From Mesorhizobium sp. ORS 3324 (lineage in GTDB: Bacteria > Pseudomonadota > Alphaproteobacteria > Rhizobiales > Rhizobiaceae), in assembly GCA_000824825.2 (NCBI GenBank), contig LM655198.1:81398-145397 (forward strand): DNA of 64,000 nucleotides, read 5' to 3'. The position numbers and the translations under genes are program-made. Under the pieces are notes generated by a model. It searched no databases. It saw nothing but the letters and a program-made list of their open reading frames with translations, and was not told the DNA's origin. Of this stretch, positions 1 through 8,652 are shown in pieces (positions within the stretch are counted from its first letter, which is position 1; every line of letters begins with the position of its first letter).

Positions 1-1103
1 CGGGTTTCTCCATCTTCGACCAGCTCGGCGCCGATCATCGAGCCCAGCCCGCGGATGTCGCCAATCACTGTGCGGTTTCGCTTCTTCTGGATGCGCTGCA
101 AGCCAGCCGTGAGACGCTCGCCGATCTCATTGGCGCGGCCAAGCAGGTTCTCCTCCTCCAGCACATCGAGTACGGCCAAGGCGGCCGCACAGGCCAGCGG
201 GTTGCCCGCATAGGTGCCGCCCAGGCCGCCTGAGGCAACCGAATCCATGATCTGCGCCTTGCCGACGACCGCGGCAATCGGAATGCCGGCTGCCAGGCTC
301 TTGGCCATCAAGAGCAGGTCAGGCTCGATGCCGGTGTGTTCGATGGCAAACAGGCGCCCGGTTCTGCCCAGCCCGGACTGCACCTCGTCGGCAACGAGAA
401 CGATGCCGTGCTGGTCGCAAAGGCGCCGGATACCTGCCATGAACTCGACGGGCGCCGGAATGAAGCCACCTTCGCCCAGAAGCGGCTCGATGACGATCGC
501 CGCGACCGCACTCGCCTCGATCTCGGATTCAAACAGCGTGTCCAGGGCCGCAAGGCAGTGTTCGACGCTGACACCCCGATAGAGATCCGGGTAAGGCGCG
601 CGATAGATGTTGCCCGGGAACGGCCCGAAGGACTGCTTATAGGGATTTACCTTTCCCGTCATTGCCATGGTCAGCAGCGTGCGGCCGTGAAAGGCGCCGC
701 CAAAGACAATGATGCCGCGCCGCTTGGTGTAGGCGCGGGCAATCTTGACGGCATTCTCGACCGCCTCGGCACCGGTCGTGACGAGCAGGGTCTTGGCCCG
801 TCCGCCGACCTTGCAACGCTGGTTCAGCCGCTCAGCCACGGCAAGGTAGCTCTCATAAGGAGCCGTGCCAAAGAAGGTGTGGCTAAACTTGCTAAGCTGG
901 GCCTGAATGGCAGCGACAACCTTTGGATGCGAGTGTCCGACCGCGAGAGCGCCCATGCCGCTCAGGAAGTCGATATAGCGTCGTCCCTCCACGTCCCAGA
1001 TCTCTGCACCTTGAGCCCGCTCGACATACATGGGAAAGGGCGGAGAGACCGAAGCCGCAACCGCAGCATTCCGGCGCTCATCCAAAGCAACATTCGACAC
1101 CAT
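1..1103 (-). CDS. Class III aminotransferase, GabT-like (3' end outside window)
   Basis: Reading the minus strand from an ATG at 1103 gives 367 codons with no stop, running off the left edge. The protein matches PLP-dependent class III aminotransferases of the 4-aminobutyrate / acetylornithine type: TGAEAVENAVKIAR near residue 110, HGRT, an ADEVQSG box with the cofactor-binding Asp, and AKSLAAGIP carrying the likely PLP lysine, followed by GGTYAGNPLACAAA. A strong AGGAGGT ribosome site at 1110-1116 lies six bases before the ATG and fixes the start. The family moves an amino group from an omega-amino acid to 2-oxoglutarate. With a PuuB-like oxidase and a PuuC-like dehydrogenase elsewhere in the window it could finish an amine-to-succinate-semialdehyde route, but the exact substrate is inferred. 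It lies downstream of, and in the same direction as, the lysR gene. Confidence 0.9.
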   Translation of the reverse strand, partial: MVSNVALDERRNAAVAASVSPPFPMYVERAQGAEIWDVEGRRYIDFLSGMGALAVGHSHPKVVAAIQAQLSKFSHTFFGTAPYESYLAVAERLNQRCKVGGRAKTLLVTTGAEAVENAVKIARAYTKRRGIIVFGGAFHGRTLLTMAMTGKVNPYKQSFGPFPGNIYRAPYPDLYRGVSVEHCLAALDTLFESEIEASAVAAIVIEPLLGEGGFIPAPVEFMAGIRRLCDQHGIVLVADEVQSGLGRTGRLFAIEHTGIEPDLLLMAKSLAAGIPIAAVVGKAQIMDSVASGGLGGTYAGNPLACAAALAVLDVLEEENLLGRANEIGERLTAGLQRIQKKRNRTVIGDIRGLGSMIGAELVEDGET

Positions 1104-1543
1104 TTAATTACCTCCTGTTAGATCGCATCGAGACGCGCCAGAAAAACCACGCCGTATTCGCCAAAGCTCGCGGCAATGAAGCATCATCACTGTTCGGATG
1201 AAAAGTTCTGCAAGAGCAGGTCTCGATCTGAGCATAGAGAGTAGCGGACCCGCCGAGAACAGCTAAAAGTTTTTGTCGGCCCCAAATCCAGTTTATGCCG
1301 GACCGCATAGCGGGCGCGCCCAAAGCGTAAGTTGCGCAGCAGGATGTAAGTTAGAGGACAACCGTTTCCGTCACGCGCTCCCAAATGGGATGAACCCAGA
1401 GTCACAAGAATCTAACGGCGACTCAGGCGCAATGCACTACTGGAACTCCCGTCGGAGCGGGCTGGCGAGAAAAACAGTTTATATCTAGCCGGTCGGAGGC
1501 GCAAACTGAGCCGGGGTACCACTTGGATGTGCCGGCTCGAAAG
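1104..1543. other. Intergenic region between lysR and aminotransferase gene
   Basis: No gene is recognised in these 440 bases. Two half-sites resembling the window's LysR box occur: TTTATATC near 1483-1490 and GCATAGA near 1234. Neither has a convincing partner half-site. The aminotransferase is likely transcribed from here. Confidence 0.4.
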
Positions 1544-2452
1544 TCACAGACGGAGCTCTTCGGACTGGGCGAGAAACCAGTCTACCAAGACCTTGCACCG
1601 CTTGTTCTTGCTGACGTCGTCGCTGGTCAGCAGGAAGAATGCTCGTTCGGTCTTGATCTCGGTTGGGAGCGGCCTCACCAGAAGGCGGTTCTTGACGAGT
1701 TGCTGAGCCGTCAAGGACCACCCCAACGCTATTCCTTCGCCGGCCAGAGCCGCTTGAAGCGTCAGCTGGGAATCGTTGAAGACGATGTTGGGCTTGATCT
1801 CGCTCGCATCGCCACCCGCGAGTTCGACCCACTCGGACCAGTCCATGCGTTTGCGATAAGCATCCGATGAATGGATCAGCTGATGGTGGACCAGATCGTC
1901 GACGCCCTGTGGGGCTGGATGCGACAGAAGATAGGCGGGCGAGCAGACGGGAAAGATGATCTCGTCGCAGACGAACCAGCTATTGCCCCTCTCGAAGTCC
2001 CGCGGCCGCACCCACACCGTGACGTCGACCTCGTGATCGGGATCAATGTCGCGATCGGTGGCGACGACCTTGATCCTGATGTCGGGATGTTCGGCCTGGA
2101 AGTCGTAGAGCTGAGGCGCCAGCCAATGTGCCGCCAGAGAGGTTGAGGCGGCAAAGGTGATGTATTGCGTTCCGCGCCCGGAGATCGCCTCAAGCCTTTG
2201 CTCCAGCCGGCGAAAGCCGACGCGCACCTCGTCGTAAAGCTGCCTGCCTGCCTCTGTCAGCTGCACGCCGCGGTTGTCGCGCACGAACAGCCCGGTCCCG
2301 CAATGCTTCTCGAACATCTTGATCGAGTGCGAGACACTCGGCTGCGTGACATTGAGCTCGCTTGCCGCCCTCTTGAAACTCAGGGTGCGGGCAGCTGCTT
2401 CGAAAACGAACAGCGAATGGGTGGACGGGACGAGATCGCGAAGCTTGGACAT
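1544..2452 (-). CDS. LysR-family transcriptional regulator (GcvA-like)
   Basis: A 302-residue, full-length LysR regulator. The N-terminal winged helix-turn-helix is clear (FEAAARTLSFKRAASELNVT followed by QPSVSHSIK, about residues 17-48), and the rest is a periplasmic-binding-protein-like effector domain (RIKVVATDRDID, near 125). The N-terminus closely follows the GcvA/AmpR subgroup. It is divergent from the ABC importer operon beginning at 2654, the usual arrangement for a LysR protein and its target. A LysR-type dyad (2451-2465) covers its start codon, which fits autoregulation. Because similar dyads precede several other transcription units in the window, this protein is the best candidate for their common regulator; that is inference. 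Effector unknown. Confidence 0.93.
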   Translation of the reverse strand: MSKLRDLVPSTHSLFVFEAAARTLSFKRAASELNVTQPSVSHSIKMFEKHCGTGLFVRDNRGVQLTEAGRQLYDEVRVGFRRLEQRLEAISGRGTQYITFAASTSLAAHWLAPQLYDFQAEHPDIRIKVVATDRDIDPDHEVDVTVWVRPRDFERGNSWFVCDEIIFPVCSPAYLLSHPAPQGVDDLVHHQLIHSSDAYRKRMDWSEWVELAGGDASEIKPNIVFNDSQLTLQAALAGEGIALGWSLTAQQLVKNRLLVRPLPTEIKTERAFFLLTSDDVSKNKRCKVLVDWFLAQSEELRL

Positions 2453-2487
2453 GAAGCAGGTCTATATCAAATGCGATCTTTTCCGTC
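2448..2487 (+). promoter_or_regulatory. LysR-type box A (lysR / importer operon)
   Basis: GACATGAA (2448-2455), five bases, TCTATATC (2461-2468), six bases, then a T-rich block GATCTTTTCCGT. The inner dyad ATGAA-N5-TCTAT has T-N11-A geometry. It overlaps the lysR start codon and lies about 165 bases before the importer operon start. Confidence 0.65.
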
Positions 2488-2653
2488 TACGGCGTCGCCG
2501 CTGCATCGCCTATTCAAAGATGAAGCTGATGCGGTGTTGTGGCAATATGCCAGGGACAAACCTTTAGCCGGCTGTTCCAATCAGCTTTAAATCGAGGTGA
2601 CGGAAAAGGTCGAGTTTGGCCCGGGTACACGCGCCGGTGTTGATGAGGATGTA

Positions 2654-3691
2654 ATGCATAGTTTTATCCTGCGCCGTCTAGGTGTGATGGCGCTGACTAT
2701 GGTCAGTTTGACGCTGATCGTCTTCTATATGGTCAACCTGGAACCGAACCTGAAGAAGCTAGCACTGAACCAGACCAATAATCGAGCTAGCGCCGTCGAC
2801 GTAGAACACTGGCTTCAGGCAAATGGCTATCGCGAGCCCTTCTTCAAGCGATACGCCGAATGGGTCGGCGTCTGGCCCAAGGACCCCAGCGTCGATCCTA
2901 CCACGGGCAAGCCGGCGCCGAAATTTGGATTTTGCAGCGGGCCGACGACTCGCCAGGTTTCCGGCGTGCTTCAAGGCGATTTCGGATGTTCGACGAAGTT
3001 CCGAACCGCCGTTTCCGCAAAAATTCTGCCGGCCCTGGCAGCTACAAGTAAGCTGATGTTCTGGGCGCTCGCGACGGTCATCCCAATTTCATTGCTGATG
3101 GGCATTCTGGCCGGAATGCGGGAGGGAACTCCAACGGACAGGACTCTTTCTGTCCTATCAATCGTCACAACAGCCACGCCCGAATATGTTTCCGGCGTCA
3201 TCTTCACGGTGATCTTCGCTTCCTGGCTGGGATGGTTGAACGGCTCCGCCGCTTCGGCAACCGGACAAGGCCTTACCTTCTACAATTTCGCATTACCTGT
3301 GATGACAATGGCCATCGCGGACATCGGCTACATAGCTCGCATGACGCGAGCGTCGATGGTCGAAGTGATGACCCAACAGTACATCCGCACCGCGCGATTG
3401 AAGGGTCTCTCTTTTCCCAGAGTGGTGCTCAAACACGCCCTGCGAAATGCATTGATCACTCCCTTTACAGTGATCATGCTTCAGTTTCCATGGCTGCTCA
3501 CCGGCGTCGTAGTAGTCGAGACCATGTTCCGCTACCAAGGGTTTGGCTTTATATTGAACGAAGCAGCGGCTAACAATGACATCGACCTTCTGCTTGGCTG
3601 TTCGTTAGTTTCTGTAGTGGTGGTGTTGCTGACTCAGCTGATCTCAGATATCGGCTACGTTTATCTCAACCCGCGCATTCGAGTGCAGTAG
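2654..3691 (+). CDS. Peptide-type ABC transporter permease (DppB-like)
   Basis: Inner-membrane permease of the dipeptide/nickel importer class. The open frame extends to a GTG at 2597, but the ATG at 2654 has a GAGGA motif six bases upstream and gives the normal N-terminus (MHSFILRRLG), so I choose it: 345 residues. About six hydrophobic segments are visible. The inner-membrane loop with the ATPase-coupling EAA-like motif (MTRASMVEVMTQQYIRTARLKG, about 245-265) and the following alanine-rich helix (HALRNALITPF) are typical of DppB. An unusually long soluble insertion (about residues 40-125, with YREPFFKRYAEW and NTD-like FGCSTKF) follows the first helix. First gene of a tight operon: the next gene starts nine bases after the stop. 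Confidence 0.93.
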   Translation: MHSFILRRLGVMALTMVSLTLIVFYMVNLEPNLKKLALNQTNNRASAVDVEHWLQANGYREPFFKRYAEWVGVWPKDPSVDPTTGKPAPKFGFCSGPTTRQVSGVLQGDFGCSTKFRTAVSAKILPALAATSKLMFWALATVIPISLLMGILAGMREGTPTDRTLSVLSIVTTATPEYVSGVIFTVIFASWLGWLNGSAASATGQGLTFYNFALPVMTMAIADIGYIARMTRASMVEVMTQQYIRTARLKGLSFPRVVLKHALRNALITPFTVIMLQFPWLLTGVVVVETMFRYQGFGFILNEAAANNDIDLLLGCSLVSVVVVLLTQLISDIGYVYLNPRIRVQ

Positions 3692-3700
3692 GAGGCATCA

Positions 3701-4900
3701 GTGCAGCTTGAGATAATTGGTTGGTTCAATATAGCCGTTGCTGTCCTGGGAAGGTTCTGGTCGGTCTGGATCACTATGGCTGTGTGGCTTGCGTTTAGCA
3801 TTCGCTTCCGCAAACACCTTGGGCTCTATGGGGACCTGTTCAGAACAGGCGTCGGACTTTCTGGAGTCGTCATATGCCTCTTTTGGCTCTCTACAGCCAT
3901 ATTCGCTCCCATCGTCGCGCCATTCGATCCCATCAGCCAAATCGCAGCACTGAAGGGAGCGCTGCCGGGGACCATAGTCCCTGATGGCAGCGGGGTTTAC
4001 TATTTCGGCGGCGACACACTTGCGCGGGATGTGTTCAGTCGCATGGTGTACGGCAGCCGAATTGTGATGTCGATCGCGCCCTCAGCTACAGCATTTGCAC
4101 TAATTGCTGGGATCGGACTCGGCTTGCCCGCCGGATACTACGGCGGTCGCGTCGATTCTGTGTTATCCTTCTTTGTCAACCTCTTGTTGGCATTCCCTGT
4201 CATTTTGCTGTTTTACCTCCTGGTGACGCCGGACGTTCGGGAGTTGTCCTTTGACAATTGGTTCAGCGAGGCGACGGGCATTGGAGTCTCCATTTCGAGG
4301 TCGTTCGCCGCCGTCATCTTTTTGATCCCCATCGTATTCTTTTTGACTTTATTCCATACCCGATACAAAAGCCGCCCGGAGCGTTATTACCTTCTTATTG
4401 GAGCTACCATTCTTATTGGGGCCTGGATCTATGCGGGCGTGATATTTGACGCCGATCCGGTTGGCGTGATGCACGTCAGTGCGAACTATCTCAACATCTT
4501 TGTGGGCGTTGTCCTCGGGTCGTCACCCAGCGTGTTTCGCATCGTGCGCGGCCTCGTGATGGACATTAAAACGCGCGATTACATCGCAGCTGCCCAGACA
4601 CGCGGCGAGAGCGCCTGGTACATCATGATTTGGGAAATCCTACCAAACGCTCGAGGCCCATTGATCGTCGATGCCTGCTTGCGCGTTGGGTACACGACGA
4701 TCCTGCTCGGAACGCTGGGCTATTTCGGCCTGGGGGTTCCGCCCGATAGTCCGGATTGGGGGACCGCAATCAAGGACGCGAGCCGACTTTTGCGCGCTTA
4801 TATCCATCCGGCACTGCCACCGGCCATCGCGCTAATGTCCTTTGTGCTCGGACTGAACCTTTTAGCTGACGCACTTCGCGAAGAATCGCTCAAAGATTGA
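3701..4900 (+). CDS. Peptide-type ABC transporter permease (DppC-like)
   Basis: A 399-residue permease that partners the preceding DppB-like protein. It starts with GTG; an AGGAGG just after the upstream stop supports this start. Typical DppC features: GGDTLARDVFSRMVYGSR before the core (about 104-120), the coupling loop DIKTRDYIAAAQTRG (about 287-301), and the C-terminal GLGVPPDSPDWG signature (about 347-358). Compared with usual DppC (about 300 residues) it is longer, with an extra N-terminal helix pair and an enlarged region with several hydrophobic stretches around residues 195-260. Ten bases separate its stop from the ATPase gene, so the three genes are one operon. Confidence 0.93.
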   Translation: MQLEIIGWFNIAVAVLGRFWSVWITMAVWLAFSIRFRKHLGLYGDLFRTGVGLSGVVICLFWLSTAIFAPIVAPFDPISQIAALKGALPGTIVPDGSGVYYFGGDTLARDVFSRMVYGSRIVMSIAPSATAFALIAGIGLGLPAGYYGGRVDSVLSFFVNLLLAFPVILLFYLLVTPDVRELSFDNWFSEATGIGVSISRSFAAVIFLIPIVFFLTLFHTRYKSRPERYYLLIGATILIGAWIYAGVIFDADPVGVMHVSANYLNIFVGVVLGSSPSVFRIVRGLVMDIKTRDYIAAAQTRGESAWYIMIWEILPNARGPLIVDACLRVGYTTILLGTLGYFGLGVPPDSPDWGTAIKDASRLLRAYIHPALPPAIALMSFVLGLNLLADALREESLKD

Positions 4901-4910
4901 GAGGCCGGCT

Positions 4911-7040
4911 ATGAACGAAGCTGTCAAACTGACGACCGTAGCAAGCGCCCAGCCGATCATCGAGATCGAAAACTTGTCGATCTCTTTCTTTACCAAGAGT
5001 GGGGCGATCCCGGCCGTGATGGACTTTTCCTGCACGGTCATGCCTGGGGAGTCCATGGGAATCGTAGGGGAATCGGGCTGCGGCAAGTCTACGGTTTCCC
5101 TAGGCATTATGCGGGACCTTCCCGGGCTCGGGAGGATTGTTGGGGGCCGCATCAAATTCCAAGGCAGGGACATGGGCGACATGTCCGAGGCGGAGCTCCG
5201 TGCCATGCGCGGACACAAGATAGCAATGGTCTATCAGGAGCCGATGGCGAGCCTGAACCCTGCTTTGAAGATTGGCGAGCAGCTGATGGAAGTGCCGATC
5301 CTCCACGAGAAGGTCTCAAAGCAGGAGGCAAACCGCCGCTCGCTTGAAATGCTGAATGCAGTCCGCCTACCTGATCCGGAACGCATAATGCGCTCCTACC
5401 CTCACCAGCTTTCCGGCGGCCAGCAGCAGCGCATAGTGATAGCCATGGCGTTGCTGTCCAAACCGGCACTCCTCCTGCTGGACGAGCCCACAACTGCCCT
5501 CGATGTGACAGTCGAAGCGGGTATCATTGAACTGGTGAAGGATCTCGGTAAGCGCTTCGGCACCTCGATGATCTTTGTCTCACACAATCTTGGTCTGATT
5601 CTGGAAACCTGTGACCGCATCACGGTGATGTATTCCGGCGAGGCGGTTGAGACAGGGACTGTGTCCGATGTGTTCGACCGGATGCGCCATCCTTATACCC
5701 AGGGCCTTTTTCGGTCGATACCTCTGCCAGGGGCGGACAAAAATTCCCGGCCAATAGTAGCTATTCCAGGCCAGCTTCCTCTGCCGCATGAGCGGCCGCG
5801 CGGCTGCAATTTTGGTCCACGCTGCCAACACTTCGTGCGAGGCCGCTGCGACGCCGGAGAAATCCCCATGATTCCGGTCGAGGGGCACCAGGGCCATTAC
5901 AGCCGCTGCGTGAGATTCAATGAAATCGACTGGGCTGCGCTCCCTGAAGGCGCCGACAAGGCCCGAGAGCCGGTAAAGCCTGGCTCGCCAGTGCTCAAGG
6001 TGAATAGCCTAAAGAAACATTACGAGGTCGCAGCGAACTCGATCTTGGGGGGCGGGCGAATGCGCACCGTCAAGGCCAACGAGAACGTCACCTTCGTCGC
6101 GAGGCAATCCGAGACTGTCGCCATTGTCGGCGAGTCCGGCTGCGGTAAGTCCACGCTGGCGAAAGTGCTGCTAGGGCTCGAAACGGCAAGTTCTGGCACC
6201 GTGAAGCTGTGCGAAAAGGAAATCCAATCCACAGGCATCGAGGCGCGCGACGTGGAAACGGTTTCTTCCATACAAATGGTGTTTCAGAACCCGTTTGACA
6301 CGCTCAATCCAAGCCATACGGTCGGCTCGCAGATCGTCCGCACTCTGGAGAAATTCAAAGTTGGCAAAAATCGCGCGGAGCGGCGCCAGAAGATGCTAGA
6401 ACTGCTGGACCTGGTCAAACTTCCCCGCGCTTTCGAAAAACGCAAACCACGCCAGCTTTCCGGCGGACAGAAACAACGGATCGGGATCGCACGTGCCTTC
6501 GCGGGGGGCGCTAAATTAGTGGTGGCCGACGAGCCAGTCTCCGCCCTAGATGTCTCGGTGCAGGCAGCAGTGACTGAACTGCTGATGGACATCCAGCGCA
6601 AGAACCAGACCACGATGCTATTCATTAGCCACGACCTGTCCGTGGTCCGCTATATAGCTGACCGTGTGGTGGTCATGTATCTCGGTCATATCGTGGAACA
6701 GGGCACGACGGACCAGATCTTTTCACCTCCTTACCACCCCTATACAGAAGCGCTCTTATCTGCGATCCCGATCGCCGACACCAGCGCCGTCAAAAAGCGC
6801 ATCGTCCTCGAGGGCGATATCCCATCGGCCATGAGTCCGCCGCCGGGCTGTCCGTTCCAGACGCGCTGTCGATGGAAAAAGCTCGTTCCCGAGAACCGCT
6901 GCGACAGGGAGTTGCCGCCTCTCAGGGATCTGGGAAACAATCATCGTAGCCTTTGCTGGCTCAGCGACGAACAACTAGCCAGACAGGAGCCAGTGGTGAG
7001 CTTCGCTTCGCACGGTCCGGACGCAGAGAAGCCTGCGTGA
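4911..7040 (+). CDS. Double ABC ATPase (DppD-DppF fusion)
   Basis: A 709-residue protein with two complete ABC ATPase domains in one chain. The first has Walker A GESGCGKST (about 53-61), signature LSGGQQQR and Walker B LLLLDEPTTALDV. The second repeats GESGCGKST (about 404-412), LSGGQKQR and VVADEPVSALDV. Each half ends with the oligopeptide-transporter C-terminal region with cysteines (GCNFGPRCQHFVRGRCD; GCPFQTRCRWKK), which in DppD/OppF proteins can bind an iron-sulfur cluster. It drives import through the two permeases encoded just upstream. No SBP gene is adjacent, but four SBP genes lie elsewhere in the window and may share this machinery (inference). Confidence 0.95.
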   Translation: MNEAVKLTTVASAQPIIEIENLSISFFTKSGAIPAVMDFSCTVMPGESMGIVGESGCGKSTVSLGIMRDLPGLGRIVGGRIKFQGRDMGDMSEAELRAMRGHKIAMVYQEPMASLNPALKIGEQLMEVPILHEKVSKQEANRRSLEMLNAVRLPDPERIMRSYPHQLSGGQQQRIVIAMALLSKPALLLLDEPTTALDVTVEAGIIELVKDLGKRFGTSMIFVSHNLGLILETCDRITVMYSGEAVETGTVSDVFDRMRHPYTQGLFRSIPLPGADKNSRPIVAIPGQLPLPHERPRGCNFGPRCQHFVRGRCDAGEIPMIPVEGHQGHYSRCVRFNEIDWAALPEGADKAREPVKPGSPVLKVNSLKKHYEVAANSILGGGRMRTVKANENVTFVARQSETVAIVGESGCGKSTLAKVLLGLETASSGTVKLCEKEIQSTGIEARDVETVSSIQMVFQNPFDTLNPSHTVGSQIVRTLEKFKVGKNRAERRQKMLELLDLVKLPRAFEKRKPRQLSGGQKQRIGIARAFAGGAKLVVADEPVSALDVSVQAAVTELLMDIQRKNQTTMLFISHDLSVVRYIADRVVVMYLGHIVEQGTTDQIFSPPYHPYTEALLSAIPIADTSAVKKRIVLEGDIPSAMSPPPGCPFQTRCRWKKLVPENRCDRELPPLRDLGNNHRSLCWLSDEQLARQEPVVSFASHGPDAEKPA

Positions 7041-7525
7041 TCAGTCCGATAACCTCAGCAGGCGACGGGAATCCGGCGCAGCAGTGCTTCACGGCTAATG
7101 CGCAAGCGGCGCCTGCGGCAGTGCGGAAAAGTAGGCTTGTTCGAAGTCGCCCGTGAACAATGAAGCGCACCCGGCCTGGAGGATTCGGCGAGCTTTGGAG
7201 AGCGGCGAGGAGTTGCCACAAAAGTTTACTGAACCAGTTGAGCAGGAGCGAGAAGTAGCCAGCGCCAGGATCGGGTCGGGGGCTGCTCGGCGACGAGGTC
7301 GTTGCCCTTCGCTCGGTGTTCGGGCATCGCCGATATGGGACTCGACGACCGAGCGGCGGCCCATATGCGCCTGATGGCTGGGGTACTTCTGGCGGACGGT
7401 GATAACCCTCAATGCAGCGATCCGGGGATGAGGTCACGAATGATCCAGCCGATAGAACTTGAGCTTGCGGAGCGTTGTTATCCCGCTTGAACAGCTTGGC
7501 CGGGCGGCCCGCCCGGGTCTGTGGC
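7041..7525. other. Degenerate region, no gene recognised
   Basis: Both strands contain only overlapping open frames without known motifs or ribosome sites. The minus-strand frames switch register several times, as expected for a decayed gene or insertion-sequence remnant, but I cannot name a family. Confidence 0.4.
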
Positions 7526-7528
7526 AGG

Positions 7529-8314
7529 TTACGGACCATCAGTTCGGCCGGCTCTTGGTTTTTTGGCGCTGCCTGATTTGGGTGCGGGATCTCTGGTAGA
7601 TCGCTTCGTTCGTTCTCGCCCGACGTCCGACGCTGAACTCTGGTCGCGTTCCCAACCCAACAGATTGCTGCATACGGTCTTAATATGGTCCCGCATCGCC
7701 TGCTCCGCCAATAGCGGGTCGCGCGCGGCGATAGCTTCAACGTAGGCGCGATGCTGCTGGCGATAGATGATGAGCCGCTGGCGGCTCAAGGCGGCCTGTC
7801 TCAACAGCCCCCAAGCTGCCTGGCCTCTTATCGCATTGAATGCATCAAACAGGGCGAGCAGAAGCTTATTGTGCGCTGCTTGCGCGACCGCCCGATGCAG
7901 CGTGCCGTCCCAAAGCTCCCAAGCCTTGGCGTCATGAGCGACTTCGCTCTTCTCCAGCAGGCGCCACATGTTCTCAATCTCCGTGGAAGTTGCCCGCCTA
8001 GCCGCATGTCGTGCTATGAGTGGCTCAATCAACAGCCGGACCTCAAGTACTTCTTCCGGGCTGGTCGCAGCAGATACGAACTCGATACCGCTCACCGCCC
8101 CTAGAGGTCTGGGGCCGACGAATGTACCCCGGCCAACATGGCGCCATATCCGCTCTTCAGCCTCCAGCATCTCCAGTCCTTCGCGTAAGCCGCTGCGGCT
8201 GACGCCGAGCATCTGTGCCAACTCGCGCTCAGGCGGCAATCGACTCTGTGCCGGATAGCGCCCGCTCGCCAGAAGCTGCATCAGCTTCTGCAGACTTCCG
8301 TCGCGTCTGTTCAT
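7529..8314 (-). CDS. GntR-family regulator (FadR/FCD type)
   Basis: GntR regulator with an N-terminal winged helix (RLPPERELAQMLGVSRSGLREGLEMLEAEERI) and a C-terminal all-helical FCD ligand domain (VRLLIEPLIARHAAR; HRAVAQAAHN; HRAYVEAIAARD). The frame is open to 8443, but the ATG at 8314 gives the normal start (MNRRDGSLQKL) and about 261 residues. The C-terminus has a charged tail (about 40 residues) beyond the FCD domain. Two identical-geometry dyads, ACCAA-N7-TTGGT, lie at 8319-8335 and 8407-8423, right at and upstream of the start, so autorepression is likely. It is divergent from the transpeptidase gene at 8653, a probable target. Confidence 0.9.
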   Translation of the reverse strand: MNRRDGSLQKLMQLLASGRYPAQSRLPPERELAQMLGVSRSGLREGLEMLEAEERIWRHVGRGTFVGPRPLGAVSGIEFVSAATSPEEVLEVRLLIEPLIARHAARRATSTEIENMWRLLEKSEVAHDAKAWELWDGTLHRAVAQAAHNKLLLALFDAFNAIRGQAAWGLLRQAALSRQRLIIYRQQHRAYVEAIAARDPLLAEQAMRDHIKTVCSNLLGWERDQSSASDVGRERTKRSTRDPAPKSGSAKKPRAGRTDGP

Positions 8315-8318
8315 CGGT

Positions 8319-8335
8319 ACCAATCGCCATTTGGT
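8319..8335. promoter_or_regulatory. GntR operator candidate O1 (ACCAA-N7-TTGGT)
   Basis: Perfect 5-bp inverted repeat with a 7-base spacer, starting five bases upstream of the gntR ATG. Same half-sites and spacing as O2. Confidence 0.55.
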
Positions 8336-8406
8336 TTCACCCTTTTGCCCTTCACCTATACGAAACCTTTCGTTTTCCGGGGCAAAGCTCAGAAGCCAAC
8401 AACTAA

Positions 8407-8423
8407 ACCAATTTCTCATTGGT
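8407..8423. promoter_or_regulatory. GntR operator candidate O2 (ACCAA-N7-TTGGT)
   Basis: Perfect inverted repeat (ACCAAT-N5-ATTGGT when extended by one base), 88 bases from O1. The pair brackets the likely gntR promoter and faces the transpeptidase gene at 8653. Confidence 0.6.
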
Positions 8424-8652
8424 ATCAACTTCTTGCTAGCCAAGGCAGGCCCAGTATTCTATAAGGATGAGCATAAGAGAGCTAAATACTGCCGAGTTCG
8501 GGTAGCTGAAGAGCAGGTTACCGCGAAATGCCTGTACTCGGCGTGGTGCGCGCCATCTCTTTTCGCTGATCTCGGCTGCGGGTCGCTGGCTGCCGGTCCG
8601 CAGGAAGCACTGGTTACGGTATTCCTCGAACCGTTTATTCGTGTGAGCTCTC

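Noticed and set aside
336..1121. Plus-strand open frame of 261 codons
   Set aside because: It is the antisense of the class III aminotransferase, whose minus-strand frame has clear family motifs and a strong ribosome site.
1473..1495. Possible ninth LysR box (TTTATATC)
   Set aside because: Only one half-site, no partner at five bases and no T-rich block.
6961..7740. Minus-strand frame of 259 codons across the end of the ATPase and the gntR gene
   Set aside because: It overlaps two well-supported genes and has no known domain; only the middle might be decayed coding sequence.
8467..8505. Weak LysR-box-like stretch before GGT-like enzyme 1
   Set aside because: The distance fits but the half-sites (AGCATAAG, TAAATACT) match too poorly.
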